Positions 17,032-26,265 of a stretch of DNA of 64,000 nucleotides are shown here, in pieces. Source of the DNA: Streptomyces sp. NBC_01317 (GTDB taxonomy: Bacteria; Actinomycetota; Actinomycetes; Streptomycetales; Streptomycetaceae). Under the pieces are notes generated by a model that worked only from the letters and a program-made list of their open reading frames with translations, made no database searches and was not told the DNA's origin. The DNA lies in assembly GCF_035961655.1 (NCBI RefSeq), contig NZ_CP108393.1, positions 6,651,001 to 6,715,000 of the forward strand, given 5' to 3'. Every line of letters begins with the position of its first letter. The first letter of the stretch is position 1. The translations under genes and the position numbers were made by a program.

Positions 17032-18543
17032 ATGACCGTACGGCGAGTAATGGGCATCGAGACGGAATACGGCATTTCCGTCCCGGGCCACCCGAACGCC
17101 AATGCCATGCTCACCTCGTCCCAGATCGTCAACGCCTACGCGGCGGCGATGCACCGGGCGCGCCGCGCCCGCTGGGACTTCGAGGAGGAGAACCCGCTGC
17201 GGGACGCACGGGGCTTCGACCTCGCACGGGAGACGGCCGACTCCAGCCAGCTCACCGACGAGGACATCGGCCTGGCGAACGTGATCCTCACCAACGGAGC
17301 ACGGCTCTACGTCGACCACGCCCACCCCGAATACAGCTCCCCGGAGATCACCAACCCCCGCGACGCCGTCCTCTGGGACAAGGCCGGCGAACGCATCATG
17401 GCCGAGGCCGCCGAACGGGCAGCGCAGCTCCCCGGCGCCCAGCCCATCCACCTCTACAAGAACAACACCGACAACAAGGGCGCGTCCTACGGAACGCACG
17501 AGAACTACCTGATGAAGCGGGAGACCCCCTTCTCGGACATCGTGCGCCACCTGACGCCCTTCTTCGTCTCCCGGCAGGTCGTCACCGGCGCCGGCCGGGT
17601 CGGCATCGGCCAGGACGGCCACGAACACGGCTTCCAGATCAGCCAGCGCGCCGACTACTTCGAGGTCGAGGTCGGGCTGGAGACCACACTCAAGCGGCCC
17701 ATCATCAACACCCGCGACGAACCGCACTCGGACGCCGAGAAGTACCGCAGGCTCCACGTGATCATCGGCGACGCGAACCTCTCGGAGATCTCCACCTACC
17801 TCAAGCTCGGCACGACCTCGCTCGTCCTCTCGATGATCGAGGACGGCTTCATCAACGTCGACCTGGCCGTCGACCAGCCGGTCCGCACACTGCACCAGGT
17901 CTCGCACGACCCGACCCTGGCCCGGCTGATCACGCTGCGCAGCGGCCGGACACTCACCGCCGTACAGCTCCAGATGGAGTACTTCGAGCTGGCCAGGAAG
18001 TACACCGAGGAGCGGTACGGCGCCGACGCCGACGAGCAGACCAAGGACATCCTGGTCCGCTGGGAGGACACGCTCAACCGGCTGGAGAACGACCCGATGA
18101 GCCTGTCGGGGGAACTCGACTGGATCACCAAGCGCGAGATCCTGGAGGGCTACCGCCGCCGGGACAACCTGGACTGGGACGCGGCGCGGCTGCACCTCGT
18201 GGACCTCCAGTACGCGGACGTACGCCCCGAGAAGGGCCTCTACAACCGCCTGGTCGCCCGCGGCAAGATGTCCAGGCTCCTGGACGACCAGGACGTCGAA
18301 CGCGCCAGGACCAAGCCTCCCGAGGACACCAGGGCCTACTTCCGCGGGCGCTGCCTGGAGCAGTACGCGGACGACGTGGCGGCCGCCTCGTGGGATTCGG
18401 TCATCTTCGACCTCCCGGGCCGTGACTCACTGCAACGGGTGCCGACGCTGGAACCGCTGCGCGGTACACGCAACCACGTCAAGGAGCTCCTGGACCGCTG
18501 CCGTACGGCGGAAGAGCTGGTCCGAGTGCTGTCCGGCGGCTGA
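17032..18543 (+). CDS. dop: deamidase/depupylase of Pup
   Basis: This 503-residue enzyme is of the glutamine-synthetase-like Pup ligase fold. Its N-terminal [10 protein letters not shown], with the ATP/metal-binding Glu, marks the Dop branch (PafA reads FGLENEYG). [19 protein letters not shown] and the C-terminal [20 protein letters not shown] are further family signatures. Dop removes Pup from substrates and in Gln-ended systems deamidates its last residue. The ATG at 17032 has AGGAGGG four bases upstream. Because Pup here already ends in Glu, only the depupylase activity should be needed. Pup follows after 135 bases. Confidence 0.95.
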   Translation: MTVRRVMGIETEYGISVPGHPNANAMLTSSQIVNAYAAAMHRARRARWDFEEENPLRDARGFDLARETADSSQLTDEDIGLANVILTNGARLYVDHAHPEYSSPEITNPRDAVLWDKAGERIMAEAAERAAQLPGAQPIHLYKNNTDNKGASYGTHENYLMKRETPFSDIVRHLTPFFVSRQVVTGAGRVGIGQDGHEHGFQISQRADYFEVEVGLETTLKRPIINTRDEPHSDAEKYRRLHVIIGDANLSEISTYLKLGTTSLVLSMIEDGFINVDLAVDQPVRTLHQVSHDPTLARLITLRSGRTLTAVQLQMEYFELARKYTEERYGADADEQTKDILVRWEDTLNRLENDPMSLSGELDWITKREILEGYRRRDNLDWDAARLHLVDLQYADVRPEKGLYNRLVARGKMSRLLDDQDVERARTKPPEDTRAYFRGRCLEQYADDVAAASWDSVIFDLPGRDSLQRVPTLEPLRGTRNHVKELLDRCRTAEELVRVLSGG

Positions 18544-18621
18544 AAAGGCCCCCGGAAGGGAATCATGCGGGTGGCCCCCGGACGTTGTAGCAACTGCGGG
18601 GCCGATGTCGGACCCGGCTTG

Positions 18622-18627
18622 TAGGGT
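18622..18627 (+). promoter_or_regulatory. candidate -10 (TAGGGT) upstream of pup
   Basis: TAGGGT sits 51 bases before the pup start, the same hexamer as before arc. No clear -35 is visible. It could drive the pup-endonuclease-prcB-prcA operon separately from dop. Confidence 0.35.
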
Positions 18628-18678
18628 CTGATCAAGAAGTCACATCGAGCGGGGCGAACCGAGCGGGGTGTGAGGGAT

Positions 18679-18897
18679 ATGGCGACCAAGGACACAGGCG
18701 GCGGACAGCAGAAGGCGACGCGTTCCACGGAGGAGGTCGAGGAGCAGTCCCAGGACGCGGCCACGACCGAGGACCTCAAGGAGCGCCAGGAAAAGCTGTC
18801 GGACGACGTGGACTCCGTTCTTGACGAAATTGACGATGTACTCGAGGAAAATGCCGAGGACTTCGTGCGGAGTTTCGTGCAAAAGGGTGGAGAGTGA
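18679..18897 (+). CDS. pup: prokaryotic ubiquitin-like protein Pup
   Basis: This 72-residue, mostly disordered protein is attached through its C-terminal side chain to lysines of proteins destined for the proteasome. The N-terminus is Gly/Gln/Thr-rich. The central helix (ERQEKLSDDVDSVLDEIDDVL) is the region that pairs with the ATPase coiled coil. The chain ends FVQKGGE, so the last residue is Glu encoded directly by GAG rather than Gln. The ATG at 18679 has GAGGG just upstream; an earlier in-frame GTG at 18670 would spoil the site. The next gene begins three bases after the stop. Confidence 0.96.
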   Translation: MATKDTGGGQQKATRSTEEVEEQSQDAATTEDLKERQEKLSDDVDSVLDEIDDVLEENAEDFVRSFVQKGGE

Positions 18898-18900
18898 GCA

Positions 18901-19506
18901 TTGTCTGATTTGCCGGAATTCAAGCGGTGCTCACGTTGTCGGCGGACGTTGCCGCTTGAATCTTTCGCGGCAAACAGGAGCACACGCGATGGTCTCCAGG
19001 TGCGGTGTCGGCAGTGCGTAGCGGAATATAGCGCTCAGTACTACCGGCGCCGCCGGGCGGCCGAAGGCAAGACCGTGCGGGAACATGTCGACGTTCCCGA
19101 GGGTCACAAGCTGTGCAGGGTCTGCGGGGAAGTGAAGCCGCACGAGGAATGGCATCGCAACTCCAGTGCCTCGGACGGCCTGTCCACGCGGTGCAAGGCG
19201 TGCCGTGCCATCCAGGGCCGTGCTGGTCACCTGAAACGGCAATACGGCATCACCGAGGCCCAGCGCGACGAGATGATCTCCTCCCAGATGGGGATCTGCA
19301 CGATCTGCCTAGCTGCTCCGGCAGTTCATGTGGATCACTGTCACGAGACGGGTAGGGTCCGTGGCGTACTGTGCTTCAACTGCAATTCGGCCATCGGTAA
19401 GTTGGGAGACGATCCCGACACCTTGCGTCGCGCCATCGCTTATCTGGAGGGAAACGCGTGGAAGCCAACACTCGTAGCACCGGGCGTCTACCAGCTGCCT
19501 TCCTGA
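18901..19506 (+). CDS. endonuclease VII-like HNH nuclease with zinc-binding CxxC pairs, embedded in the proteasome operon
   Basis: This 201-residue protein has two N-terminal treble-clef-like CxxC repeats (CSRC...CRQC, then CRVC...CKAC). A C-terminal recombination endonuclease VII-type HNH domain follows: CTIC...[21 protein letters not shown], with the catalytic DHCH and the zinc cysteines visible. It starts at the TTG at 18901, three bases after the pup stop, with GGAGAG as binding site inside the end of pup, and it overlaps prcB by 49 bases, so it is translationally embedded in the operon. Codon use differs from its neighbours (many TTG, GAA, TTT, GCA and an ATA), suggesting acquisition. 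Its relation to protein degradation is unknown. Confidence 0.88.
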   Translation: MSDLPEFKRCSRCRRTLPLESFAANRSTRDGLQVRCRQCVAEYSAQYYRRRRAAEGKTVREHVDVPEGHKLCRVCGEVKPHEEWHRNSSASDGLSTRCKACRAIQGRAGHLKRQYGITEAQRDEMISSQMGICTICLAAPAVHVDHCHETGRVRGVLCFNCNSAIGKLGDDPDTLRRAIAYLEGNAWKPTLVAPGVYQLPS

Positions 19507-20303
19507 CGCCCGGGTCGTCCTCGTTCATGGATTTCCTGTCGGCGCAGTCGCCGGACATGCTGCCGGGCAAGCGGTCGCTGCCGCCTCTCCAGGGTGCGAT
19601 CGAGGCGCCGCACGGCACGACGATCGTCGCGGTGACGTTCCCCGGTGGTGTGGTGCTGGCCGGTGACCGGCGGGCGACCATGGGGAACATGATCGCCCAG
19701 CGCGACATCGAGAAGGTCTTCCCGGCCGACGAGTACTCGGCCGTGGGCATCGCGGGCACGGCGGGTCTGGCCGTGGAGATGGTGAAGCTCTTCCAGCTGG
19801 AGCTGGAGCACTTCGAGAAGGTCGAGGGGGCCACGCTCTCCCTGGAGGGCAAGGCCAACCGGCTCTCCACGATGATCCGCAGCAATCTGGCGATGGCCAT
19901 GCAGGGCCTGGCCGTCGTCCCGCTCTTCGCCGGCTACGACGTGGACCGCGGCAAGGGCCGCATCTTCTCGTACGACGTGACGGGCGGCCGCTCCGAGGAG
20001 ACGGGTTACGCGTCCACCGGGTCCGGTTCCATCTTCGCCCGGGGCGCGATGAAGAAGCTCTACCACGACGAGCTGACGGAGCAGCAGGCCACGATGCTGG
20101 TGATCCAGGCGCTGTACGACGCGGCGGACGACGACTCGGCGACGGGCGGCCCGGATGTGGCCCGCCGGATCTATCCGATCGTCACGGTGATCACGGAGGA
20201 CGGTTTCCGGCGGTTGAACGACACGGATTCCGCCGAGATCGCCCGCTCGATCCTGGAGCGGCGCCTGCAACAGCCCGACGGTCCGCGCGCCGCGCTGCTC
20301 TGA
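19458..20303 (+). CDS. prcB: 20S proteasome beta subunit
   Basis: This 281-residue precursor is of the proteolytic subunit. A 53-residue propeptide precedes Thr54 in [16 protein letters not shown]; self-cleavage at that point exposes the N-terminal threonine nucleophile. [14 protein letters not shown] and the later [15 protein letters not shown] are proteasome beta signatures. The GTG at 19458 is preceded by GGAGGG 7 bases upstream and lies inside the endonuclease gene, which still has 49 bases to run, so translation is probably coupled. It assembles with PrcA into the 28-mer cylinder. Confidence 0.96.
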   Translation: MEANTRSTGRLPAAFLTPGSSSFMDFLSAQSPDMLPGKRSLPPLQGAIEAPHGTTIVAVTFPGGVVLAGDRRATMGNMIAQRDIEKVFPADEYSAVGIAGTAGLAVEMVKLFQLELEHFEKVEGATLSLEGKANRLSTMIRSNLAMAMQGLAVVPLFAGYDVDRGKGRIFSYDVTGGRSEETGYASTGSGSIFARGAMKKLYHDELTEQQATMLVIQALYDAADDDSATGGPDVARRIYPIVTVITEDGFRRLNDTDSAEIARSILERRLQQPDGPRAALL

Positions 20304-20356
20304 CCGCCACCCCTCTTCTGAACACCATGCCACTGACAGAAAGGGACGGATAGCCG

Positions 20357-21160
20357 GTGTCGACGCCGTTCTATGTCTCACCCCAGCAGGCGATGGCCGA
20401 CCGGGCGGAATACGCCAGGAAGGGCATCGCCCGCGGTCGCAGTCTGGTTGTGCTCCAGTACGCCGACGGCATCGTCTTCGTCGGCGAGAACCCGTCCCGG
20501 GCGCTGCACAAGTTCAGCGAGATCTACGACCGGATCGGCTTCGCGGCCGCCGGCAAGTACAACGAGTACGAGAATCTGCGGATCGGTGGTGTGCGCTACG
20601 CGGATCTGCGCGGATACACCTACGACCGCGACGATGTGACGGCCCGTGGCCTCGCCAACGTGTACGCGCAGACGCTGGGCACGATCTTCTCCAGTGCCGG
20701 TGAGAAGCCGTACGAGGTGGAGCTGGTGGTGGCCGAGGTGGGGTCCACGCCGGACGGTGACCAGATCTACCGGCTGCCGCACGACGGCTCGATCGTGGAC
20801 GAGCACGGCTCGGTCGCGGTGGGCGGGAACGCGGAGCAGATCAGTACGTTCCTGGATCAGCAGCACCGTGAGGGCATGTCGCTCGCGGAGGCGTTGAAGC
20901 TGGCGGTGCAGGCGCTGTCGCGGGACACCAACGGTGGTGAGCGGGAGATTCCGGCCGAGCGGCTGGAGGTGGCGGTCCTGGACCGTGAGCGTCCGCAGGC
21001 GCGGAAGTTCAAGCGGGTGGTGGGGCGTCAGCTGGCGCGTCTCCTGGAGGCGGACGGTGCGGCGTCGACCCCGACGGACGCGCCGTCGGACACGGAGGAC
21101 GCGGAGCCCGGCTCCGGTTCGGGTTCGGGTGGGACGTCGGCGGACTCCGACGACAAGTAG
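20357..21160 (+). CDS. prcA: 20S proteasome alpha subunit
   Basis: This 267-residue subunit forms the outer rings of the core and gates the pore. The N-terminus [29 protein letters not shown] is the gating segment and the conserved alpha signature. [37 protein letters not shown] follows. The C-terminus is an extended Ser/Gly/Asp-rich tail ([23 protein letters not shown]) likely disordered outside the ring. The GTG at 20357 lies 53 bases after prcB with an AAAGGGACGG stretch upstream. A 14-bp terminator at 21213-21247 ends the operon. Confidence 0.95.
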   Translation: MSTPFYVSPQQAMADRAEYARKGIARGRSLVVLQYADGIVFVGENPSRALHKFSEIYDRIGFAAAGKYNEYENLRIGGVRYADLRGYTYDRDDVTARGLANVYAQTLGTIFSSAGEKPYEVELVVAEVGSTPDGDQIYRLPHDGSIVDEHGSVAVGGNAEQISTFLDQQHREGMSLAEALKLAVQALSRDTNGGEREIPAERLEVAVLDRERPQARKFKRVVGRQLARLLEADGAASTPTDAPSDTEDAEPGSGSGSGGTSADSDDK

Positions 21161-21208
21161 GTGAGGTAGCGCGCGGGGCGTTGTGGGCCCCGTACGTACC
21201 GGACGGTT

Positions 21209-22264
21209 TTACACGCCGGGCAGGCCGAGCAGCGGCCTGCCCGGCGTTGTGTTGTCCGGTGCGGGTGCGGTGGAGCCTCGTACGACCAGGGACACGGGGA
21301 GGTCGCCCGGCTCGGGCCGGCGGCCTTCGAGGACGGCCAGGAGCGCCGTCATGCCGCGCTCGCCCACCTGTTCGGCGGGCAGTCGGACGGTGGTGAGTTC
21401 CGGTTCGACGGCGGTGGCGAGGGCGAGGTCGTCGAACCCGGTGACGGACACGTCGTGGGGGACGCGCAGGCCGAGGTGGCGTACGGCTTTGCAGGCGCCG
21501 GCGGCGAAGATGTCGCCGTCGCAGACGACGGCGGTGGGCCGGGGGCCGGGGGCGGTGAGGGCGCGCAGGGTGGCTTCTTTGGCGGCGCCGATGTCGAAGG
21601 GCGCGGTCACGGTGGTGACGCCGGCGTCGGGGACGTCCCGTACGGCGTCGGCGAGGGCGTGGGCCCGTACGCCGAAGGTCCACGAGTCGACGGCGGAGGC
21701 GAGGTGGACGAGGCGGCGGTGGCCGAGGCCGAGGAGGTGGTCGGTGACCTGCCGGAAGCCGTCGGCGATGTCGAGGTTGACCTGTGCGGCGGCCCCGGGG
21801 GCGGCCGGGTCGCTGTCGAGCATGACGAGGGGGAGTCCGGCGTCGCGGATCGCGGCGAGGGCGTCGGTGGCCATGGAGGAGGCGATGACGCCGTCGAGTG
21901 CGGTGCGGGCGGAGCCGAAGGGGTCCCTGGCGGGTCCGATGCCGGCGGGTGAGGGGTAGATGACGACGCCGAAGCCGTGTTCGGCGGCGACGGCGGCGGC
22001 GCCGGTGTAGACGCGGGCGAAGAATTCGTTGGTGAGGGCGGGGACGACGAGCAGGGCGGTCCTGGTGCGGCCGAGGCGCAGGCTGCGGGCGGCGAGGTTG
22101 GGTGTGTAGCCGAGGGTCCGCGCGGTCTCGCGCACCTGGGCGGCGGTGGGTTCGGAGACCCTGCCGCGCCATTTGTCGCCGAGGACGAGCGACACCGTGG
22201 CCTGGGAGACGCCGGCGGCGCGGGCCACGTCCCGGCTGGTGGGCCTCGGGGGTTGTGCTGTCAT
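21209..22264 (-). CDS. LacI-family transcriptional regulator
   Basis: This 351-residue repressor has an N-terminal helix-turn-helix TSRDVARAAGVSQATVSLVLGDKWRGRVSE and a periplasmic-binding-protein-like effector domain ending with SVTGFDDLALATAVEPELTTVRLP. The ATG at 22264 gives MTAQPPRPTSRDVARAAG; a longer frame starting at 22306 lacks support. It is divergent from the MFS gene at 22390, and an 11-bp inverted repeat at 22309-22336 between them is the likely operator. Its last codons coincide with the terminator hairpin of the proteasome operon. Effector unknown. Confidence 0.92.
   Translation of the reverse strand: MTAQPPRPTSRDVARAAGVSQATVSLVLGDKWRGRVSEPTAAQVRETARTLGYTPNLAARSLRLGRTRTALLVVPALTNEFFARVYTGAAAVAAEHGFGVVIYPSPAGIGPARDPFGSARTALDGVIASSMATDALAAIRDAGLPLVMLDSDPAAPGAAAQVNLDIADGFRQVTDHLLGLGHRRLVHLASAVDSWTFGVRAHALADAVRDVPDAGVTTVTAPFDIGAAKEATLRALTAPGPRPTAVVCDGDIFAAGACKAVRHLGLRVPHDVSVTGFDDLALATAVEPELTTVRLPAEQVGERGMTALLAVLEGRRPEPGDLPVSLVVRGSTAPAPDNTTPGRPLLGLPGV
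21213..21247. terminator. 14-bp hairpin serving the proteasome operon, inside the LacI gene 3' end
   Basis: ACGCCGGGCAGGCC at 21213-21226 pairs perfectly with 21234-21247 around a 7-base loop. On the plus strand it lies 53 bases after the prcA stop. On the minus strand it forms the last codons of the LacI gene, followed by a short A/T run. It may terminate in both directions. Confidence 0.75.
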
Positions 22265-22308
22265 GGCTGCCGATCTCGGTGGTGTGGACCTGCGGACTGC
22301 GCTCATGG

Positions 22309-22336
22309 TACGTATGACGTCCGCACGTTATACGTA
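22309..22336. promoter_or_regulatory. inverted repeat, probable LacI-type operator
   Basis: TACGTATGACG at 22309-22319 and CGTTATACGTA at 22326-22336 are inverted repeats with one mismatch and a 6-base spacer. The site is centred in the divergent region between the LacI regulator (start 22264) and the MFS transporter (start 22390). Confidence 0.75.
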
Positions 22337-22389
22337 AAACTCGGCACGCCGGAAGGGATCCGGCCACGCCGGGCACGAGGGGACGGGAC

Positions 22390-23649
22390 ATGGCCGCGGG
22401 GTACGGAGACATACTCAAGGCGCCGCACGCGGCGCGACTGCTCACGGGCACGCTGGTGGGGCGGCTGCCGAACGCCACGGCCCCCATCGCCATCGTGCTT
22501 CTGGTCCGCGCGGCGGGCGGGAGTTACAGCCTGGCCGGCGGGCTCGCGGCGGTGTACGGCATCGCCAACGCGGTCGGCCAGCCGCTGCTGGGCCGGGCGG
22601 TGGACCTCTACGGCCAGCCGCGCGTCCAGCTGCCCGCCGCCGTCGTCTCGGCGCTGGGCGCGGTCCTGCTGGTGACCGCCGGCATCGGGTCGCTGCCGGT
22701 CGCGTACGCGGCCGTGGTGGTCGCGGGTCTGGCCACGCCACCGCTGGAGGGCGGACTGCGGGCCCTGTGGCCCAGGGTCCTGGGCGCCGAGGACCGGGTG
22801 CACCGGGCGTACGCCGTGGACGCGGTGGCGCAGGAGGTGATGTTCACGGTCGGCCCGCTGCTGGTGACGCTGCTGGTCTCGCTCTGGTCGCCGGGCGCGG
22901 CCCTGCTGGTCCTGAACGCGGTCGGGGTGCTCGGCGCGCTGTCGGTGGTGCTGTCGGAGCCGTCGCGTGCCTGGCGCTCGGCGCCCCGGGAGGCGCACTG
23001 GCTGGGCGCGCTGCGCTCGCCGGGGCTGCTGGCGCTGCTGGGCGCGTTCCTGTTCGTGGGCATCGCGCTGGGTTCGATCACGGTCGCGGGGGTGGCGTAC
23101 GCGGACGACCACGGCCGGGAGGCGGTGTACACGTGGCTGATGGCGGCGCTGGGCCTGGGGGCGCTGGTGGGCGGCTCGGTGTACGGGGCGCGGGAGTGGT
23201 CGGGGACGCCCGAGCGGCGGCTGCGGGTGATCGTGGCGCTGCTGGCACTCGGCTATCTGCCGCTGATCCTCACCCCCGGTGTCCTGGCGATGACGGCGTT
23301 CGCCACCGTCGCCGGGGTGTTCCTCGCGCCGGCCATCGCGTGTGCCTTCCTGGTGGTGGACCGGCACGCTCCGCGGGGCACGGTCACGGAGGCGTTCTCA
23401 TGGCTGGTGACGACCTTCGGGGTGGGCGCGTCCCTGGGAACGGCCGTCGCGGGACCGGTGGTGGAGCTGTCCGGGACGTCGGCGAGTTTCGCCGTGGCGG
23501 GGGCGGGCGGGACGGCCGCGCTGGTGGTCCTGCTGGCCACTCAGCGGGTCCTCTCGGCTCCCGCGCGTCCTTCGAATGCCGTACCCCTGATCGAAAATGA
23601 TCGAAGCGGGGCGGCCGAACCCGGTTTGGGCTCAGGCCATCAGGCGTAA
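22390..23649 (+). CDS. MFS transporter
   Basis: This 419-residue integral membrane protein has about twelve hydrophobic segments. It starts MAAGYGDILKAPHAARLLTGTLVGRLPNATAPIAIVLLV, typical of actinobacterial MFS drug/metabolite exporters of the type found in streptomycete proteasome loci. The conserved loop between helices 2 and 3 is visible around GRAVDLYGQPRV. The gene is divergent from the LacI regulator and shares its operator region. Its 3' end contains the pafA promoter; only nine bases separate its stop from the pafA ATG. Substrate unknown. Confidence 0.85.
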   Translation: MAAGYGDILKAPHAARLLTGTLVGRLPNATAPIAIVLLVRAAGGSYSLAGGLAAVYGIANAVGQPLLGRAVDLYGQPRVQLPAAVVSALGAVLLVTAGIGSLPVAYAAVVVAGLATPPLEGGLRALWPRVLGAEDRVHRAYAVDAVAQEVMFTVGPLLVTLLVSLWSPGAALLVLNAVGVLGALSVVLSEPSRAWRSAPREAHWLGALRSPGLLALLGAFLFVGIALGSITVAGVAYADDHGREAVYTWLMAALGLGALVGGSVYGAREWSGTPERRLRVIVALLALGYLPLILTPGVLAMTAFATVAGVFLAPAIACAFLVVDRHAPRGTVTEAFSWLVTTFGVGASLGTAVAGPVVELSGTSASFAVAGAGGTAALVVLLATQRVLSAPARPSNAVPLIENDRSGAAEPGLGSGHQA

Positions 23650-23652
23650 TGT
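23647..23652 (+). promoter_or_regulatory. -10 element TAATGT of pafA
   Basis: TAATGT ends 6 bases before the pafA ATG; no ribosome binding site fits in between. TTTGGG at 23625-23630 is a weak -35 at 16-base spacing. This suggests a leaderless pafA transcript initiating at the end of the MFS gene. Confidence 0.45.
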
Positions 23653-23658
23653 TCAGAC

Positions 23659-25020
23659 ATGGACCGCCGCATTTTCGGGCTGGAGAACGAGTACGGCGTC
23701 ACGTGCACGTTCAGGGGACAGCGCCGACTGTCACCTGACGAAGTGGCGCGCTACCTCTTCCGCCGTGTTGTCTCATGGGGCCGCAGCAGCAATGTCTTTC
23801 TGCGGAACGGCGCCCGCCTCTACCTCGATGTCGGTTCGCATCCGGAATACGCCACTCCCGAATGCGACAACGTGACCGAGCTGGTCACCCACGACAAGGC
23901 CGGCGAGCGCATTCTCGAAGGCCTGCTCGTCGACGCCGAACGCCGCCTGCACGAGGAGGGAATCGCGGGCGACGTCTATCTCTTCAAGAACAACACCGAC
24001 TCGGCGGGAAACTCGTACGGGTGCCACGAGAACTATCTCGTCGCCCGGCACGGAGAGTTCTCCCGGCTCGCGGACATCCTCATTCCCTTCCTCGTCACCC
24101 GCCAGCTCCTCTGCGGCGCCGGCAAGGTGCTCCAGACGCCGCGCGGGGCGGTCTACTGCGTCAGTCAGCGTGCCGAGCACATCTGGGAGGGGGTCAGCTC
24201 CGCGACGACCCGCTCCCGGCCGATCATCAACACCCGTGACGAGCCGCACGCCGACGCGGAGCGCTACCGCCGTCTGCATGTGATCGTCGGCGACTCGAAC
24301 ATGTCCGAGACGACCATGCTGCTCAAGGTCGGGGCCACCGACCTGGTGCTGCGCATGATCGAGGCGGGCACGGTGATGCGCGACCTGACCCTGGAGAACC
24401 CGATCCGGGCGATCCGAGAGGTCAGCCACGACATCACGGGCCAGCGCAAGGTGCGCCTGGCGAGCGGCCGGGAGGCCTCCGCCATCGAGGTCCAGCGGGA
24501 GTACTACGAGAAGGCCGTGGACTTCGTGGACCGCCGGGGCATCCGCACCGGTGTGGTCGCGCAGGTCCTGGAGCTGTGGGGCCGGACGCTGGACGCGATC
24601 GAGGCGGAGGACCTCGACCGTATCGGCACGGAGATCGACTGGGTCATGAAGTACAAGCTGATCGAGCGCTACCGCGCCAAGCACAACATGACCATGTCCA
24701 ATCCGCGGGTCGCGCAGATAGACCTCGCCTACCACGACATCCACCGTCGCCGGGGTCTCTACTACCTCCTGGAGAAGCGCGGGCAGGCCGCCAGGATCTG
24801 CAACGACATGAAGATCTTCGAGGGCAAGTCCGTGCCCCCGCAGACCACCAGGGCCCGGTTGCGCGGCGACTTCATCCGCCGGGCGCAGGAGCAGCGGCGG
24901 GACTTCACCGTCGACTGGGTCCATCTCAAGCTCAACGACCAGGCGCAGCGCACGGTGCTGTGCAAGGACCCCTTCCGGTCGGTGGACGACCGGGTGGAGA
25001 AGCTCATCGCGGGGATGTGA
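23659..25020 (+). CDS. pafA: Pup-protein ligase
   Basis: This 453-residue ATP-dependent ligase joins the C-terminal glutamate side chain of Pup to lysines of target proteins via a phosphoglutamyl intermediate. The N-terminus [16 protein letters not shown] and the signature [19 protein letters not shown] define PafA against Dop (MGIETEYG). The glutamine-synthetase-like core contains [18 protein letters not shown]. The length matches the family. It lies 2.5 kb downstream of prcA, separated by the LacI/MFS pair, and has its own promoter. Confidence 0.95.
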   Translation: MDRRIFGLENEYGVTCTFRGQRRLSPDEVARYLFRRVVSWGRSSNVFLRNGARLYLDVGSHPEYATPECDNVTELVTHDKAGERILEGLLVDAERRLHEEGIAGDVYLFKNNTDSAGNSYGCHENYLVARHGEFSRLADILIPFLVTRQLLCGAGKVLQTPRGAVYCVSQRAEHIWEGVSSATTRSRPIINTRDEPHADAERYRRLHVIVGDSNMSETTMLLKVGATDLVLRMIEAGTVMRDLTLENPIRAIREVSHDITGQRKVRLASGREASAIEVQREYYEKAVDFVDRRGIRTGVVAQVLELWGRTLDAIEAEDLDRIGTEIDWVMKYKLIERYRAKHNMTMSNPRVAQIDLAYHDIHRRRGLYYLLEKRGQAARICNDMKIFEGKSVPPQTTRARLRGDFIRRAQEQRRDFTVDWVHLKLNDQAQRTVLCKDPFRSVDDRVEKLIAGM

Positions 25021-25067
25021 TCCCCGCCCGTACGGGTGTCCTCCGGGGCACTCGTCACGGGTGCGGC

Positions 25068-25100
25068 GGCGCGCCAGGACCTCCGTGGTCCTGGCGTGCC
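25068..25100 (+). terminator. terminator after pafA
   Basis: The arms 25068-25081 and 25087-25100 give a 14-bp stem with one G-U position around a 5-base loop, 48 bases after the pafA stop. Confidence 0.75.
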
Positions 25101-25125
25101 GCTGTGTCGGGCGTGCCGGATGAGG

Positions 25126-25153
25126 TTGATAGCAAAGGCACAAGCCGTAGAGT
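25126..25153 (+). promoter_or_regulatory. promoter of the FKBP lipoprotein gene
   Basis: TTGATA at 25126-25131 and TAGAGT at 25148-25153 with a 16-base spacer resemble a HrdB-type promoter. The start codon is 40 bases downstream of the -10, and the pafA terminator lies just upstream. Confidence 0.55.
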
Positions 25154-25192
25154 GGCGGGGTTGCCCTCACCCCCCTAGCCCGAGTTGGACTC

Positions 25193-26212
25193 ATGAACCA
25201 CACGAAGAACAAGCGCCGTCTCGCTGTGGCACTGGCCGTGCCCGCCCTGCTGCTGTCCGCCGTGGCGTGCGGTTCGGACGACAAGAGCGGTGGTGGCGGT
25301 GACGACGAGGGCGGGTCGAAGCCCGTGGTCAAGGTGGAGGGGGCGTTCGGGGCCCAGCCGAAGATCACGACCCCGAAGGACGCCAAGCCCTCGGACAAGC
25401 TGATCGCCACGACGGTCATCCAGGGCAAGGGCGCGAAGGTCACGAAGGACAACTTCGTCCGCCTGGACTTCGAGGGCCAGACGATGAAGGACGGCCAGAG
25501 CCTCGGCGGCAGCTGGTCCGCGCAGGCGCAGGCCCAGACGAAGGGGCCGCGGCCCCAGCTGGTGTCGCAGCTGAACGAGCTGGGCATCCAGCAGAGCAGC
25601 CAGCGGATCCCCGCCAAGGTCCTGGAGGCGGTCATCGGCCAGAAGACGGGCAGCCGCGTCGAGGTGGAGGGTACGGCGCAGGCGCTCATCGGCGCCGGCC
25701 TCAACCCGGAGTCGGGCATCAAGGCGACCGACGGCCTGGTGTGGGTCGTGGACGTGGTGAACGCCGCGTCGGTGGACGCGAAGGCCGAGGCCAAGGGCAC
25801 GCAGGCCGCGCCGGAGGCGGGTCTTCCCACGGTGAAGGCCCCGTCCCAGAAGGCCGCGGAGATCACCATCCCCAAGGGCGAGAAGGCCCCCAAGGAGCTG
25901 GAGCAGCAGGTCCTGATCAAGGGCACGGGCCCGGAGGTCAAGGCGGGCGAGGGCCTGATCGGGCAGTACACCGGGGTGAAGTGGGAGGACGGCAAGAAGT
26001 TCGACTCGTCCTGGGACCACGGTGGTGCGATCGGCTTCCAGATCGGTACGGGCTCGGTGGTGGCGGGCTGGGACAAGGGCCTCACTGGCAAGCACGTCGG
26101 CGACCGGGTCGAGCTGGTGATCCCGCCGAAGGACGGCTACGGCGCCGTCGACGGCAACGAGCTCCAGAAGAACACGCTTGTCTTCGTGGTCGACATCATC
26201 GGCAAGGTCTGA
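25193..26212 (+). CDS. FKBP-type peptidyl-prolyl isomerase lipoprotein
   Basis: This 339-residue secreted lipoprotein has a signal peptide with lipobox Cys26 (LLSAVAC), a Gly/Asp-rich linker, then two FKBP-like units. The N-terminal one (about 45-190) is degenerate. The C-terminal one (about 225-339) keeps the active-site pattern GQYTGVKWEDGKKFDSSWDHGG, GWDKGLTGKHVGDRVELVIPP and YGA. It should assist folding of exported proteins at the outer face of the membrane, which fits the neighbouring Tat export genes. The ATG at 25193 starts MNHTKNKRR. A cytosolic FKBP gene follows after 53 bases. Confidence 0.9.
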   Translation: MNHTKNKRRLAVALAVPALLLSAVACGSDDKSGGGGDDEGGSKPVVKVEGAFGAQPKITTPKDAKPSDKLIATTVIQGKGAKVTKDNFVRLDFEGQTMKDGQSLGGSWSAQAQAQTKGPRPQLVSQLNELGIQQSSQRIPAKVLEAVIGQKTGSRVEVEGTAQALIGAGLNPESGIKATDGLVWVVDVVNAASVDAKAEAKGTQAAPEAGLPTVKAPSQKAAEITIPKGEKAPKELEQQVLIKGTGPEVKAGEGLIGQYTGVKWEDGKKFDSSWDHGGAIGFQIGTGSVVAGWDKGLTGKHVGDRVELVIPPKDGYGAVDGNELQKNTLVFVVDIIGKV

Positions 26213-26265
26213 CGGCGATCTGCGAGACTGGCACGGTTTGAGACTGCGTTCCTAGGAGTAATCAC

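Noticed and set aside
18541-18585. Two copies of GGCCCCCGG after dop as a terminator
   Set aside because: They are direct, not inverted, repeats and do not form a stem with each other.
21183-21959. Plus-strand open frame antisense to the LacI gene
   Set aside because: Shadow of the LacI regulator; no recognizable domain and no binding site.
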